From Couchioplanes caeruleus (GTDB taxonomy: Bacteria > Actinomycetota > Actinomycetes > Mycobacteriales > Micromonosporaceae): a stretch of 64,000 nt of DNA. Position 1 is the stretch's first letter; every line of letters begins with the position of its first letter. Positions 15,604 through 24,118 of this stretch are shown in pieces. The translations under genes were made by a program, and so were the position numbers. The stretch spans positions 5,580,001 through 5,644,000 of the forward strand of contig NZ_RJKL01000001.1 in assembly GCF_003751945.1 (NCBI RefSeq), read 5' to 3'. Under the pieces are notes generated by a model, which saw only the letters and a program-made list of their open reading frames with translations, had not been told where the DNA came from and made no database searches.

Positions 15604-15817
15604 GAATTCCTCCTGATTAGGGATAAAGATATGGAAATCTATCCTGCCCGGGCGTGCGCTCAGCGTAGCTTCTTGCGTGCGCTTGCGATATATGCGAAGT
15701 ATTGACGTAATTGAACTTCATGACCGTGGGTGAGGCGCCTCGAACGGATGACGTTTCTTCCTGTCGCTCCCCGGCGCCCGGCAACCTGGGCGAACGCCGC
15801 GCATCCAGGGGAGAACC

Positions 15818-16357
15818 ATGACGCATCGCCTTGCCGCACTCGTCGTCGTCGCTGTCGCCGCCTCCCTCGCCGGCTGCGGGCCGCTCGCCGACCCCGACGC
15901 CGGGGCCGCGCCCGTTCCCGCGGTCACGCCCGCAAAGCCCTCGCCGACCCCGTCCGCGTACTCCGGGCTGGGCGATTCGGTGAAGGACTCGGGCGACATC
16001 CCCGACCCGTGCACGCTGCTCAGCGAGGCGGAGGTCAAGAGCCTCACCGGTCGCGGCATCGGCCAGATCGATCGGGACGGCGCCGGGCCCGGGGACGCCT
16101 CCCGGTTCTGCCAGTGGCAGCAGCCGGGCGGGCAGCTTGCGGTCTTCTTGGCGCGGACGACCGAGTCCGACTTCGCCGTCGAGACCGCCGAGGCCGATCC
16201 GGTGGAGGACGTCGGCGAGGACGCCTTCGCCCTGGCCGGCCACCTGTACGTGCTCTACGGCACGGTCTCGATCGACGTCTACTGCCGGGGCGACGCTGAC
16301 GACGAGAACCTGGCGAAGGCGAAGAAGATCGCGAAGGCGCTGATGCCCAGGATCTGA
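15818..16357 (+). CDS. DUF3558-type lipoprotein
   Basis: 179 residues. A lipoprotein signal ends in the lipobox LAGC (C20), followed by a proline-rich spacer. A compact domain then shows the DUF3558 pattern: DPCTLLSEAEVKSLTG, a central RFCQWQQPG with a cysteine, and a final IDVYCRGDADDENLAKAKKIA. The three domain cysteines could form a disulfide. Family members are actinobacterial cell-surface lipoproteins of unknown role. It converges on the lipoprotein gene at 16373. Confidence 0.85.
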   Translation: MTHRLAALVVVAVAASLAGCGPLADPDAGAAPVPAVTPAKPSPTPSAYSGLGDSVKDSGDIPDPCTLLSEAEVKSLTGRGIGQIDRDGAGPGDASRFCQWQQPGGQLAVFLARTTESDFAVETAEADPVEDVGEDAFALAGHLYVLYGTVSIDVYCRGDADDENLAKAKKIAKALMPRI

Positions 16358-16372
16358 ACGGCCTGAGGCCGA

Positions 16373-16957
16373 TCACTTGCGTGTGGCGGCGATCTCGCGC
16401 TCGCACTCGGGGGCCAGGTCCATGCCCTTCCTGATGGACTCGCTGTCGTTGTCCGGCCCGCCGAGGGAGTATCCGTCCTCGTCGGCCTCGACGTACTTGA
16501 CGCCCTTGCCCCTGAGGCACTTGACGACGTCGCGGGTGAAGTCCTTGGATTCCGGGTTCGCCGGGTCCTTCTCCCACGGTGGCAGGGGGAAGAACTTCGG
16601 CTTGCAGATCCTGTCCGCCTTCTCCCACTTGGTGAGGTCCGCCGTCGACGGTGGCTTCCGCGCACTCGCCCCGGCCTTGATCCCGGCGCCCTGCTCCTGC
16701 ATGCACTTGTTGTACGGCGCCAGCATCGCCTCGAACTCCTCCGGGGTGGTGTCCAGCCGTTCCCGGGGCCGGGTGTCCGCTGCCGGCTTGCCCGACGCCG
16801 CCGGGGTGCTCCCGCCGCTGGCCAGCGTCGCGACCTTCGGCGCACCGCCCTCCGCCGCGCTCTCCGGCCCGCTTGCGCCACATGCCGTTCCGCCCGCCAT
16901 CACGGCGGCCGTGCTCAACACGACCAGCGCCCACCTTGTGCTGACTCTCCACGCCAT
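16373..16957 (-). CDS. Secreted lipoprotein, unknown family
   Basis: 194 residues. The signal peptide ends in a lipobox-like GTAC, then a low-complexity Ser/Gly/Pro linker. The domain has four cysteines in helical contexts (YNKCMQEQG, DRICKPKF, VKCLRGKG, APECEREIA), consistent with two disulfides. The pattern resembles small helical lipoproteins common in actinobacteria, but I cannot name the family. It converges with the DUF3558 lipoprotein with 15 bases between stops. Confidence 0.75.
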   Translation of the reverse strand: MAWRVSTRWALVVLSTAAVMAGGTACGASGPESAAEGGAPKVATLASGGSTPAASGKPAADTRPRERLDTTPEEFEAMLAPYNKCMQEQGAGIKAGASARKPPSTADLTKWEKADRICKPKFFPLPPWEKDPANPESKDFTRDVVKCLRGKGVKYVEADEDGYSLGGPDNDSESIRKGMDLAPECEREIAATRK

Positions 16958-17040
16958 CGTCTCGCCCTCTCGTCTGCCGGTGTTCGCCAGGCAGCATCGC
17001 GGGCCGATGTGTGAAAGCTGTCAGGTTCGCACCGCCAGGG

Positions 17041-17394
17041 TCAGGCCTGGACGCGGGCGGGGCGGCTCGCCGGGGAGAAGCGGGACGCGCCGCTGTTTCC
17101 CGCCGCCCGCCGGGCGGCGGGGGTCACCCGTTCGGGTGAACTTGCGAGCGGTGCCGGCTGCCGCATGGGCCGCGGCGCCAGCCGGACGGGCGGGGACGAC
17201 CGCGGTCCCACACCTGCGGCGGCCGCCACCGCCGGCAGGTGTGGGACCGGGGCCGGCGGCGCCGCAGGATGAGCGCCGCCGGGACCGTGGGGCCGCACGG
17301 GCTCGGCTCCGGCGCGCCGGAACAGGCGTGCGAGCAGGAGCAAGAGCAGGAACAGGCCCGCCAGGGCGCCGGCGAGGGCGAGGAGGATTGCCAT
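17041..17394 (-). CDS. Small protein with one N-terminal transmembrane helix
   Basis: 117 residues from ATG 17394. One strong transmembrane helix (MAILLALAGALAGLFLLLL) is followed by a basic stop and a long Pro/Ala/Arg-rich tail with no recognisable domain. The tail is compositionally biased, so the ORF could be partly fortuitous. The hydrophobic start and the divergent position opposite the XRE gene give moderate support. Confidence 0.45.
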   Translation of the reverse strand: MAILLALAGALAGLFLLLLLLARLFRRAGAEPVRPHGPGGAHPAAPPAPVPHLPAVAAAAGVGPRSSPPVRLAPRPMRQPAPLASSPERVTPAARRAAGNSGASRFSPASRPARVQA

Positions 17395-17432
17395 GATCGT
17401 TGTCTGCTCCACGGCGCCACGACCCTTCCGAC

Positions 17433-17513
17433 CATTGGTTATCCAGCCAATGACGTTAGCATTAAGTGGCCCTTCAACCAATGTGTCGGGTCGTCCTTCC
17501 CCCGGCCTATGCT
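17433..17513. promoter_or_regulatory. Inverted repeat and leaderless promoter of the XRE gene
   Basis: CATTGG (17433-17438) and CCAATG (17447-17452) form an inverted repeat with an 8-base spacer. A third half-site CCAATG lies at 17478-17483. A -10-like TATGCT (17508-17513) ends 6 bases before the ATG at 17520, the spacing expected for a leaderless mRNA. The repeats sit where an autoregulatory operator for the XRE protein would be. Confidence 0.45.
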
Positions 17514-17519
17514 TCACAA

Positions 17520-17906
17520 ATGAGCTTCGGCGGCTACCTCAAAGAAGCGATCCACGCCGCCCGGTTTCCGACGCCTACGCACTTTGCCCGTACGGTCGGC
17601 ATGGATCCCTCCGTCGTGCTGCGCTGGCTGAGCGGGGAACAGCGGCCCACGATCCGGTCTATCGAGCGGATCGCGCCGGTGCTGGGCAAGAGCATCAACG
17701 ATCTGGTGCTGGCGGCGTACCCGGATCGGCTCGCCGGACCCGCATCCCAGCCGGCGTCGCCCACCCATCCGCTGGTGCACGAGCTGGCCCGGATGCTGGC
17801 CGACGACTCGCCGATCCCGGCGGCCGACCGCCGGGCCCTGGAGACCGTCCTCGATCGGATGATCGATCCATACCGGAAGGTGCTCCGGCGCAGGCGCTCG
17901 GCGTGA
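17520..17906 (+). CDS. XRE-family helix-turn-helix regulator
   Basis: 128 residues from ATG 17520. The first 65 residues form a Cro/CI-type helix-turn-helix (THFARTVGMDPSVVLRWLSGEQ, then RPTIRSIERIAPVLG). The C-terminal part is short and helical (VHELARMLADDSPIPAADRR) without a ligand or protease domain. The start is probably leaderless. It is followed after 43 bases by a membrane protein gene that seems to have its own leaderless promoter. Regulation of itself and of the flanking small membrane genes is the simplest guess. Confidence 0.85.
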   Translation: MSFGGYLKEAIHAARFPTPTHFARTVGMDPSVVLRWLSGEQRPTIRSIERIAPVLGKSINDLVLAAYPDRLAGPASQPASPTHPLVHELARMLADDSPIPAADRRALETVLDRMIDPYRKVLRRRRSA

Positions 17907-17949
17907 CTGTAATTAGCGTCACGCCGAAATACTCCGTAATCTCGGCTGC

Positions 17950-18486
17950 ATGACTACGAGGGTCGGAGCCGATCGCGGACCAGCCGTGAGTGGACTTCAC
18001 TTCCAGATGAGTAAGTTGCTCATCGGGTCCCTCATCGTGGCGATCGCCTCCACGGGGGCGCTGGTCATCACGTCCATCGTGGGCTTCCCCGATCGGCCCG
18101 GTCCGCCGCCCGGCATCCCCGGGGTGCCGCCCGGCCCGCCGCCGAACGTGCGGAGCATCGCCGTGCTGGTGGTCCTCACGGGCATCTTCGTGCTCGCCTG
18201 GCTCGCGGTCCTGGTGGCCTGCACCCGCGACCAGATCCTGCGCCGCCTCGGCGTCGACGCCGGAGCTCCCGCCGGACCGGAGCAGATCAAGGAGATGCTG
18301 ATCGAGGTACGGGCCCAGCTCGCCGCCGACCGCGACCGCGAGTGGCAGGTCGTCCTCGAGCGACTCGCGGAGTACGGCGAACAACGCGAGACCGACGGCT
18401 ACCTCAACGCCATGCGTGCGGCCTCCGGCGACCAGCAGACCGAGGCGAACGTCCGCGCGCTGCGCCGCCCGCCCACCCCGCGATAG
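17950..18486 (+). CDS. Two-span membrane protein with a proline-rich loop
   Basis: 178 residues. Transmembrane segments at about 22-45 (LLIGSLIVAIASTGALVITSI) and 68-90 flank a proline/glycine loop (PDRPGPPPGIPGVPPGPPP). A charged cytoplasmic helical tail follows (MLIEVRAQLAADRDREWQVV). A TAATCT (17937-17942) ends 7 bases before the ATG, suggesting a leaderless transcript like its neighbour. No family is recognised. It converges on lysX. Confidence 0.6.
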   Translation: MTTRVGADRGPAVSGLHFQMSKLLIGSLIVAIASTGALVITSIVGFPDRPGPPPGIPGVPPGPPPNVRSIAVLVVLTGIFVLAWLAVLVACTRDQILRRLGVDAGAPAGPEQIKEMLIEVRAQLAADRDREWQVVLERLAEYGEQRETDGYLNAMRAASGDQQTEANVRALRRPPTPR

Positions 18487-18538
18487 GTCACGCCGGTCAG
18501 CCGGCGACCGGACGGGGCCGGCCGCACGAGACCACCCG

Positions 18539-21500
18539 TCAGCTCTCCGGCGCGGCCACCGACGCCGTCCTCGCTCGTGCCCGCTGATCATTCCGGGTCG
18601 CCGGGCGGTTGAGCGGGAACGGCACGGTGTCGCGGATGCTGTGCCCGGTGAGCAGCATGATGAGCCGGTCGACGCCCAGCCCGAGACCGCCGGTGGGCGG
18701 CATGGCGTACTCCAGCGCCTGCAGGAAGTCCTCGTCGAGCTGCATGGCCTCCGGGTCCCCGCCGGCCGCGCGCAGCGACTGCGCGGTGAGCCGGCGGCGC
18801 TGCTCCACGGGATCGACCAGCTCGGTGTACGCCGTCCCCAGCTCCATGCCGAAGGCGACCAGATCCCAGCGCTCGGCGAGGCGCGGCTCGTCGCGGTGCG
18901 CCCGGGTCAGCGGCGAGACCTCGGTCGGGAAGTCGGTGTAGAAGGTCGGCGTCTGGGTCTGCTTCTCCACGAGCTTCTCGTACATCTCCAAGACGATCTG
19001 ACCGGCGCTCCATCCCGGCTGCAGTGCCACACCCGCCATCGTGGCCAGGCGACGCAGCTCGGCGACGTCCGTGTCCGGGCCGATCGCATCCCCGACGGCG
19101 GTCGAGACCGCGTCGTGGACGGTCACTACCGGCCACGGCGTGTCCAGGTCGAACTCCACGCCGTCGCGGCGGGCCACCGGGGCGCCGTGCGCGGCCGTCG
19201 CCGCGGCGAGGATGAGATTGCGAGCGAGCGTACGCATGGAGGTGTAGTCGCCGTACGCCTCGTAGGCCTCCAGCATGCTGAACTCGGGGTTGTGGGTCGC
19301 GTCCACGCCCTCGTTGCGGAAGTCGCGGCCCAGCTCGAAAACCTTCTCCATGCCGCCCACGGCCAGCCTCTTGAGGTAGAGCTCGGGCGCGATGCGCAGG
19401 TACAACGGCATGTCGTACGCATTGCTGTGGGTGACGAACGGGCGGGCGTTGGCGCCGCCGTGCACCGGTTGCAGGATCGGCGTCTCCACCTCGAGGAAGT
19501 CCCGCCCGATCAGGGTGGTTCGCAGCGCGTGCACGGCGGCCGACCGGAGCCGCAGCATGTCGCGGGCGGCGGGGCGCACGATGAGGTCGAGATGGCGTCG
19601 CCGGCTCAGCATCTCGAGGTCCGCGAGCCCGCGACGCTTGTCGGGCAGCGGATGCAGGCACTTCGCGGTGATGGTCCACGCGTCGGCCAGCACGGAGATC
19701 TCGCCGAGGCGGGAGGTGACCACCTCGCCGGTGACCCCGACGTGATCGCCGAGGTCCACACTCTTGCGCCACTGCCACAGCGGTTGCCGGCCGAGCTGGT
19801 CGACGGTCAGCATGACCTGCAGGTCGCCGCTCGCGTCGCGCAGCACGGCGAAGCACACGCCGCCATGGTCACGCTGCAGAACGAGGCGGCCGGCGACGGA
19901 CACCCTCTGTCCCGTGGCGGTGTCGGGCGCCAAGCCCGCGTGTGCGGCCCGGACCGCGCCGCACCCGTGGGTACGCGCGAAGCCCGGCGGATACGGATCG
20001 ATGCCCTCCGCGCGCAGCACCGCCAGTTTCGCCATCCGGACCTGAGTCTGCTCACTCTGCGCCACGACCGGAGCGTTGGTCGGCTCGGTCTCGGCATCGG
20101 CGTCGATGGAGACCCGCGGGAGCGGGATCCGCGGTCCGGCGGCCTCCGGCGTCACCGCGTCGGCCTTGGCGCGCCGCAACCGCGTCAGCGCGCTGGGTAC
20201 CTCCACGAAACCCTCCGCGACGGCCGAGGCGAGACCGACCTTGGCCAGGTCGCTGACGTCCTCGAAGCAGAGGAAGCGCGGAATCCACTGCGGCTGGTAC
20301 TTGATGTTCGACCGGTAGAGGGACTCGAGCTGGAACCAGCGGGACAGGAACAGCAGCAGCCGCCGCCACGCCAGCAGCACGGGTCCGGCACCGATGCGGG
20401 CGCCCTCCTCGAAGACGGCCCGGAACACGGCGAAGTTCAGCGACACCCGGGTCACGCCGAGCCGCGGCGCCTCCGCCATCAGGGTGGCCACCATGCACTC
20501 CACGAGGCCGTTGTCGAGCGCCCGGTCACGGCGCATGAGATCGAGCGACAGGCCGTCGTTGCCCCACGGTACGAACGACAGCAGCGCCGCCTCGGCGCCG
20601 TTGCGGTCGATCGCCTCCACCAGCACGCAGGCGCCGTCGGCAGGATCGCCCAGCCGCCCGAGGGCCATCGAGAAGCCCCGCTCGGTCTCGGTGTCGCGCC
20701 AGCGGGCCGCCAGCCAGACGATGCGGTCCATCTCCTCGGCGGGAATGTCCCGGTGACGGCGGATGCGTACGGTGTAGCCGGCCCGCTCGACCCGGGCCAC
20801 CGCCTGGCGCACCTGGCGCATCTCCCGGCCCTCGAGGCTGAAGTCGTCCGCTCGCAGGATCGCCTCGTCACCGAGCTTCAGCACCCGCATCCCGGCCCGG
20901 GCGTACGCGGTCGCGCCGGCTTCCCCGGCGCCCATGATGGCCGGCGTCCAGGCGTACTCCCGGGCCTCCTGGAGCCAGGCGGCGATGGCCGCACCCCACG
21001 CCGTCCGATCCCCGATCGGGTCACCGCTGGCCAGGCTCACCCCGCCCACCACGCGGTACGTCACGGCGGCCCGTCCCGACGGGGCGAAGATGACCTCCTT
21101 GTCGCGGCGGGTGGCGAAGTAGCCGAGTGAGTCGTCCTGACCGTACGCGTCGAGCAGGTCCCGGACCCGGTGCTCCTCGTCGGCGTCCAGCGACGCGGCG
21201 GCCCGCTGGGACCGCAGCAGCACCGCGAGAGCAGTGAGCAGCGTCACTGCGCCGAAGAAGCCGAGCAGGAGGTTGATCCACCCGGGAGCCATGCCCGCGC
21301 GGTGCACGTTGAGGTCCAGCGCGCCACCGGTGACCTGACGGATCGCGTACCCGAGCTCATAGAGGCCGTCGCGGCGCAGCGACCCGGGGAACATCGCCAC
21401 GAGTCCCCAGCCGATCAGCGAGAAGGCGGTGATCATCGCGACGACGGTGGCGAGGGCCTTCGGCAGGCTGGCGCGCTGCACCCGGGCGAAGAACTGCTGG

Positions 21501-22090
21501 CGCGCGGACGCGAGCACGGCGAGCACGGCCACGGTTACCACCAGGTTCCCGGCGAGGAACCACCACAGCCGGATGGGTACGTGTGCCCACGCGGGCGGAG
21601 AGTTCTCGATCCGGAGGAGCAACAGCACCGCATCGGTGACGAGCTGCAGTCCGAAGTAGCCGGTGAGCAGCCAATACGCCACTCGTTTGCGGTTGTTGAC
21701 ACCGACCGCGAGCATGGCCAGGAAGACCGCGTAACCGAGGTTCGCCGGCGCGGGCATCAGCAGGGCGTCGACCAGCCGGCGCAGCGGCATCAGGCGGGCG
21801 CCGAACGCGGCACTGACGGCCGCCAATGCGCACAGAACGGCGACGGCGAAGAGGACCCGAGAGGCCACCTTGGGCACCGCCGCACGCCAGTCCGGGCACC
21901 GGGACTCCGGCTCGTCGGGCACTCGATTGCCCAGCTCCCTCGCCTTTTCCGCTGTCGCTTGCACCAGTTTCTCCGCCCGTGTGGTTCCGACGGGACGCGA
22001 CGATACGAGACGACCGCCACTCCGGCGGAAAGCGCCTCGTACCTTCCCCACATCCGTCTGTGATGCTGTCCGCGACCTCACGGCATTCAC
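18539..22090 (-). CDS. lysX: Bifunctional lysylphosphatidylglycerol synthase/lysyl-tRNA synthetase
   Basis: 1183 residues from GTG 22090; the true start may be some 25-30 codons later. Domain order: cytoplasmic N-terminus, about six transmembrane helices (about 70-300), the GNAT-like DUF2156 lysyl-transfer domain (about 310-640, with FSMALGRLGDPADG and NFAVFRAVFEEGARIG), an OB-fold anticodon domain (about 700-790) and a class II LysRS core with motif-2 region RDFRNEGVDATHNPEF and motif-3 GLGLGVDRL near the end. The fused enzyme charges tRNA-Lys and transfers lysine to phosphatidylglycerol, lowering surface negative charge and giving resistance to cationic peptides. It is divergent from the esterase operon at 22195, which suggests a functional link to lipid lysylation. 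Confidence 0.95.
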   Translation of the reverse strand: MNAVRSRTASQTDVGKVRGAFRRSGGRLVSSRPVGTTRAEKLVQATAEKARELGNRVPDEPESRCPDWRAAVPKVASRVLFAVAVLCALAAVSAAFGARLMPLRRLVDALLMPAPANLGYAVFLAMLAVGVNNRKRVAYWLLTGYFGLQLVTDAVLLLLRIENSPPAWAHVPIRLWWFLAGNLVVTVAVLAVLASARQQFFARVQRASLPKALATVVAMITAFSLIGWGLVAMFPGSLRRDGLYELGYAIRQVTGGALDLNVHRAGMAPGWINLLLGFFGAVTLLTALAVLLRSQRAAASLDADEEHRVRDLLDAYGQDDSLGYFATRRDKEVIFAPSGRAAVTYRVVGGVSLASGDPIGDRTAWGAAIAAWLQEAREYAWTPAIMGAGEAGATAYARAGMRVLKLGDEAILRADDFSLEGREMRQVRQAVARVERAGYTVRIRRHRDIPAEEMDRIVWLAARWRDTETERGFSMALGRLGDPADGACVLVEAIDRNGAEAALLSFVPWGNDGLSLDLMRRDRALDNGLVECMVATLMAEAPRLGVTRVSLNFAVFRAVFEEGARIGAGPVLLAWRRLLLFLSRWFQLESLYRSNIKYQPQWIPRFLCFEDVSDLAKVGLASAVAEGFVEVPSALTRLRRAKADAVTPEAAGPRIPLPRVSIDADAETEPTNAPVVAQSEQTQVRMAKLAVLRAEGIDPYPPGFARTHGCGAVRAAHAGLAPDTATGQRVSVAGRLVLQRDHGGVCFAVLRDASGDLQVMLTVDQLGRQPLWQWRKSVDLGDHVGVTGEVVTSRLGEISVLADAWTITAKCLHPLPDKRRGLADLEMLSRRRHLDLIVRPAARDMLRLRSAAVHALRTTLIGRDFLEVETPILQPVHGGANARPFVTHSNAYDMPLYLRIAPELYLKRLAVGGMEKVFELGRDFRNEGVDATHNPEFSMLEAYEAYGDYTSMRTLARNLILAAATAAHGAPVARRDGVEFDLDTPWPVVTVHDAVSTAVGDAIGPDTDVAELRRLATMAGVALQPGWSAGQIVLEMYEKLVEKQTQTPTFYTDFPTEVSPLTRAHRDEPRLAERWDLVAFGMELGTAYTELVDPVEQRRRLTAQSLRAAGGDPEAMQLDEDFLQALEYAMPPTGGLGLGVDRLIMLLTGHSIRDTVPFPLNRPATRNDQRARARTASVAAPES

Positions 22091-22194
22091 ACACGCGGTT
22101 GGCGATGCTGTCCGGCGGCCGGGTCAACGGGGAGGCGAGAGACGATGGCGTGGAGCTGCGGCGCAAGGTGGGCGCCCGACGGGCCGGCACCGAC

Positions 22195-23061
22195 ATGAGC
22201 CTGACCGGAATCCCCTTGCTCGCCCTGGCAGGGCTGACGCTGGTCGGGTTCGTCACGGCGACGGTCCTGCTCTGGTCGCGGTGCGGTCGCTGGCGCCTGG
22301 TCGTCCGCACCCTGGGGGTGCTCCTGATCGAGGTCGCGGTGGTGCTCTCTGTGGGGCTGGCGGTGAACCGCTCGGAGCAGTTCTACCCGTCCTGGGCGGC
22401 GCTGGCCGGGGACACCGGCACCCAGACCACGACCGCTGTGGCACAGGCCGGCGAGCTTGACGACTCCCTCGCGTCCAGGTCCACACAGCCGTGGCGTCCC
22501 GCGAGCCTGCCGCAGTGGAAGCTGGCCGGAGCGCCGACGATGACGGTGCCGCCCGACTATGCCGCCGCGAGCAAAGCGCCGTACCCGGTCCTCGTGGTTC
22601 TCGGCCCGGCCACGTCCGTCACCAAACCGGTGAAGGGCGTGGTGACGGTGCGGCTGACGCCCACCCCGGCGACGACCGCCGAGGCCCTGCGTTCCCTGGT
22701 CCCGGACCTGAGCCGGGCGGTCCGTGTCACGGCGGGCGGCTGGGCCCTCGCGGCCGGGATGGATGACGCCGCGCTGGCCGGAGACCTCGCCCGGTCCCTG
22801 CCGGCACAGTTCCGTGCGCTGGCCCTGGTGCAGACATCCGCGACGGCATTTCCCGGTGCGCTGGGCGTTACTCCACCCGGGACCACCGTGGCGGCGGTGC
22901 TCCCGGCGCCGGCCGACCGGTCTGCGCAGCCGCCGACCGGCGTGACCTTCCTGACCGCCGCCGCGCCGAAGGCCTGGTCGACCGCCATCAGTTGGACCAC
23001 CCGCCAACTGAGCCCGCCGCTCGCGCCGCCGCTCCAGCTACCCACGGGGAACATCAAGTGA
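22195..23061 (+). CDS. Membrane protein, apparently inactive paralog of the adjacent esterase
   Basis: 288 residues from ATG 22195; an earlier in-frame ATG exists near 22105. It starts MSLTGIPLLALAGLTL, strikingly like MSLTGTPLLIGTLVAV of the next protein, and has two or three N-terminal transmembrane segments. The soluble part keeps an esterase-like strand order (PYPVLVVLGPA, RVTAGGWALAAGM, LTAAAPKAWSTAISWTTRQL). It lacks a GxSxG nucleophile elbow (GGWALA instead) and the late GGH histidine. It is best read as a duplicated, catalytically dead copy, perhaps a membrane partner. Its stop overlaps the next start (GTGA). Confidence 0.7.
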   Translation: MSLTGIPLLALAGLTLVGFVTATVLLWSRCGRWRLVVRTLGVLLIEVAVVLSVGLAVNRSEQFYPSWAALAGDTGTQTTTAVAQAGELDDSLASRSTQPWRPASLPQWKLAGAPTMTVPPDYAAASKAPYPVLVVLGPATSVTKPVKGVVTVRLTPTPATTAEALRSLVPDLSRAVRVTAGGWALAAGMDDAALAGDLARSLPAQFRALALVQTSATAFPGALGVTPPGTTVAAVLPAPADRSAQPPTGVTFLTAAAPKAWSTAISWTTRQLSPPLAPPLQLPTGNIK

Positions 23062-24113
23062 GTCTCACCGGAACGCCATTGCTGATCGGCACGCTCGTGG
23101 CGGTGCTGCTGACGGCCGTACTGATCGCCGTGTCGTGGGAACGCGGTGGCCGGCTGCGCGTGGTGCTGCGAGGTGTCGGCGTGCTGGCCGCGCTGCTCAG
23201 CGTCAGCGCGGCGGCGCTGGTGCAGGTGAACCGGATGACCGAGGCGTTCACCCTGGAGTCCGCGTCGCAGCCCGTGCCCCCGGCCGGCTCCTCCCCGGAC
23301 GCGGCGGAGCCGGACGTGGAGGCCGACGCGGACAACGCACGGAAGGCCAAGACCGGCAGTCAGATCCGCAAGGTCACCGTCCCCGGCAAGGTCAGCAAGC
23401 TTGACCTGGTGATGTACGTCTACCTGCCCGCCGCCTACCGCACCGGCAAGCAGCGGTTCCCCGTGGTGCAGGCACAGCACGGCTTCGCCGGGACCCCGCG
23501 TACGTGGCTGAAGAAGCTCCAGGTCCAGTCGGCCCTGGACACCGAGATCGCCGCCGGCCGGATGGCGCCCACGGTGGTGCTGTTCCCCTTCCAGACGCCG
23601 AACCCGACGACGCTCGACACCGAATGCACGAACCTCGTCGGCGGACCGCAGACCGAGACGTTCCTGACCGTCGACGTGCCGGCGTACGTGAAGTCCAAGT
23701 TCCGCGTCCGCACCGACCGCGCCGGATGGGGGCTCATCGGCTACTCGGCCGGCGCCTACTGCGCGACCAGCCTGGCCCTGCGCCACCCCACCAAGTACGC
23801 GGCCGCCGCCAGCCTTTCCGGCCTGGCCGAACCGGGAATCACCGTCGGCGACGGCCTGGAGAAGACCGAACACCACGTGGTGTGGCGGCTGCAAAACCTT
23901 CCCCAGCCACCTGTGGCACTCTGGGTCGGGTGGGCGAACGACGAGACGACCATCCGCCGCGACTCGGAGCGGATCGCTCGCGCCGCCCGGCCCCCGCTCA
24001 CGGTCACCACGGCCGTGCTGGAACGCGGCGGCCACAGCCACGCGGTCTGGCGTCAGATGCTGGGTCCCGCGTTCGACTGGCTCTCCTCTCATCTCGGCCG
24101 GCCGCTGTCCTGA
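23058..24113 (+). CDS. Membrane-anchored alpha/beta-hydrolase esterase
   Basis: 351 residues from GTG 23058, overlapping the previous stop by 4 bases. Two N-terminal transmembrane segments (about 5-27, 35-56) are followed by a linker rich in acidic residues and a putative-esterase (esterase D/mycolyltransferase-like) domain. The nucleophile is Ser230 in LIGYSAGAY, with the oxyanion region AQHGFAGTP and a late GGHSHAVWR (His326). The active domain should face outward. Esterases are known to sit beside aminoacyl-lipid synthases and can remove the amino acid. With lysX divergent, this is a candidate lysyl-lipid hydrolase, by inference. Confidence 0.85.
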   Translation: MSLTGTPLLIGTLVAVLLTAVLIAVSWERGGRLRVVLRGVGVLAALLSVSAAALVQVNRMTEAFTLESASQPVPPAGSSPDAAEPDVEADADNARKAKTGSQIRKVTVPGKVSKLDLVMYVYLPAAYRTGKQRFPVVQAQHGFAGTPRTWLKKLQVQSALDTEIAAGRMAPTVVLFPFQTPNPTTLDTECTNLVGGPQTETFLTVDVPAYVKSKFRVRTDRAGWGLIGYSAGAYCATSLALRHPTKYAAAASLSGLAEPGITVGDGLEKTEHHVVWRLQNLPQPPVALWVGWANDETTIRRDSERIARAARPPLTVTTAVLERGGHSHAVWRQMLGPAFDWLSSHLGRPLS

Positions 24114-24118
24114 CCGCG

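Noticed and set aside
18416-21130. 904-residue plus-strand open frame
   Set aside because: Antisense to lysX; arginine/histidine/glycine-rich with no domain, a GC-frame shadow.
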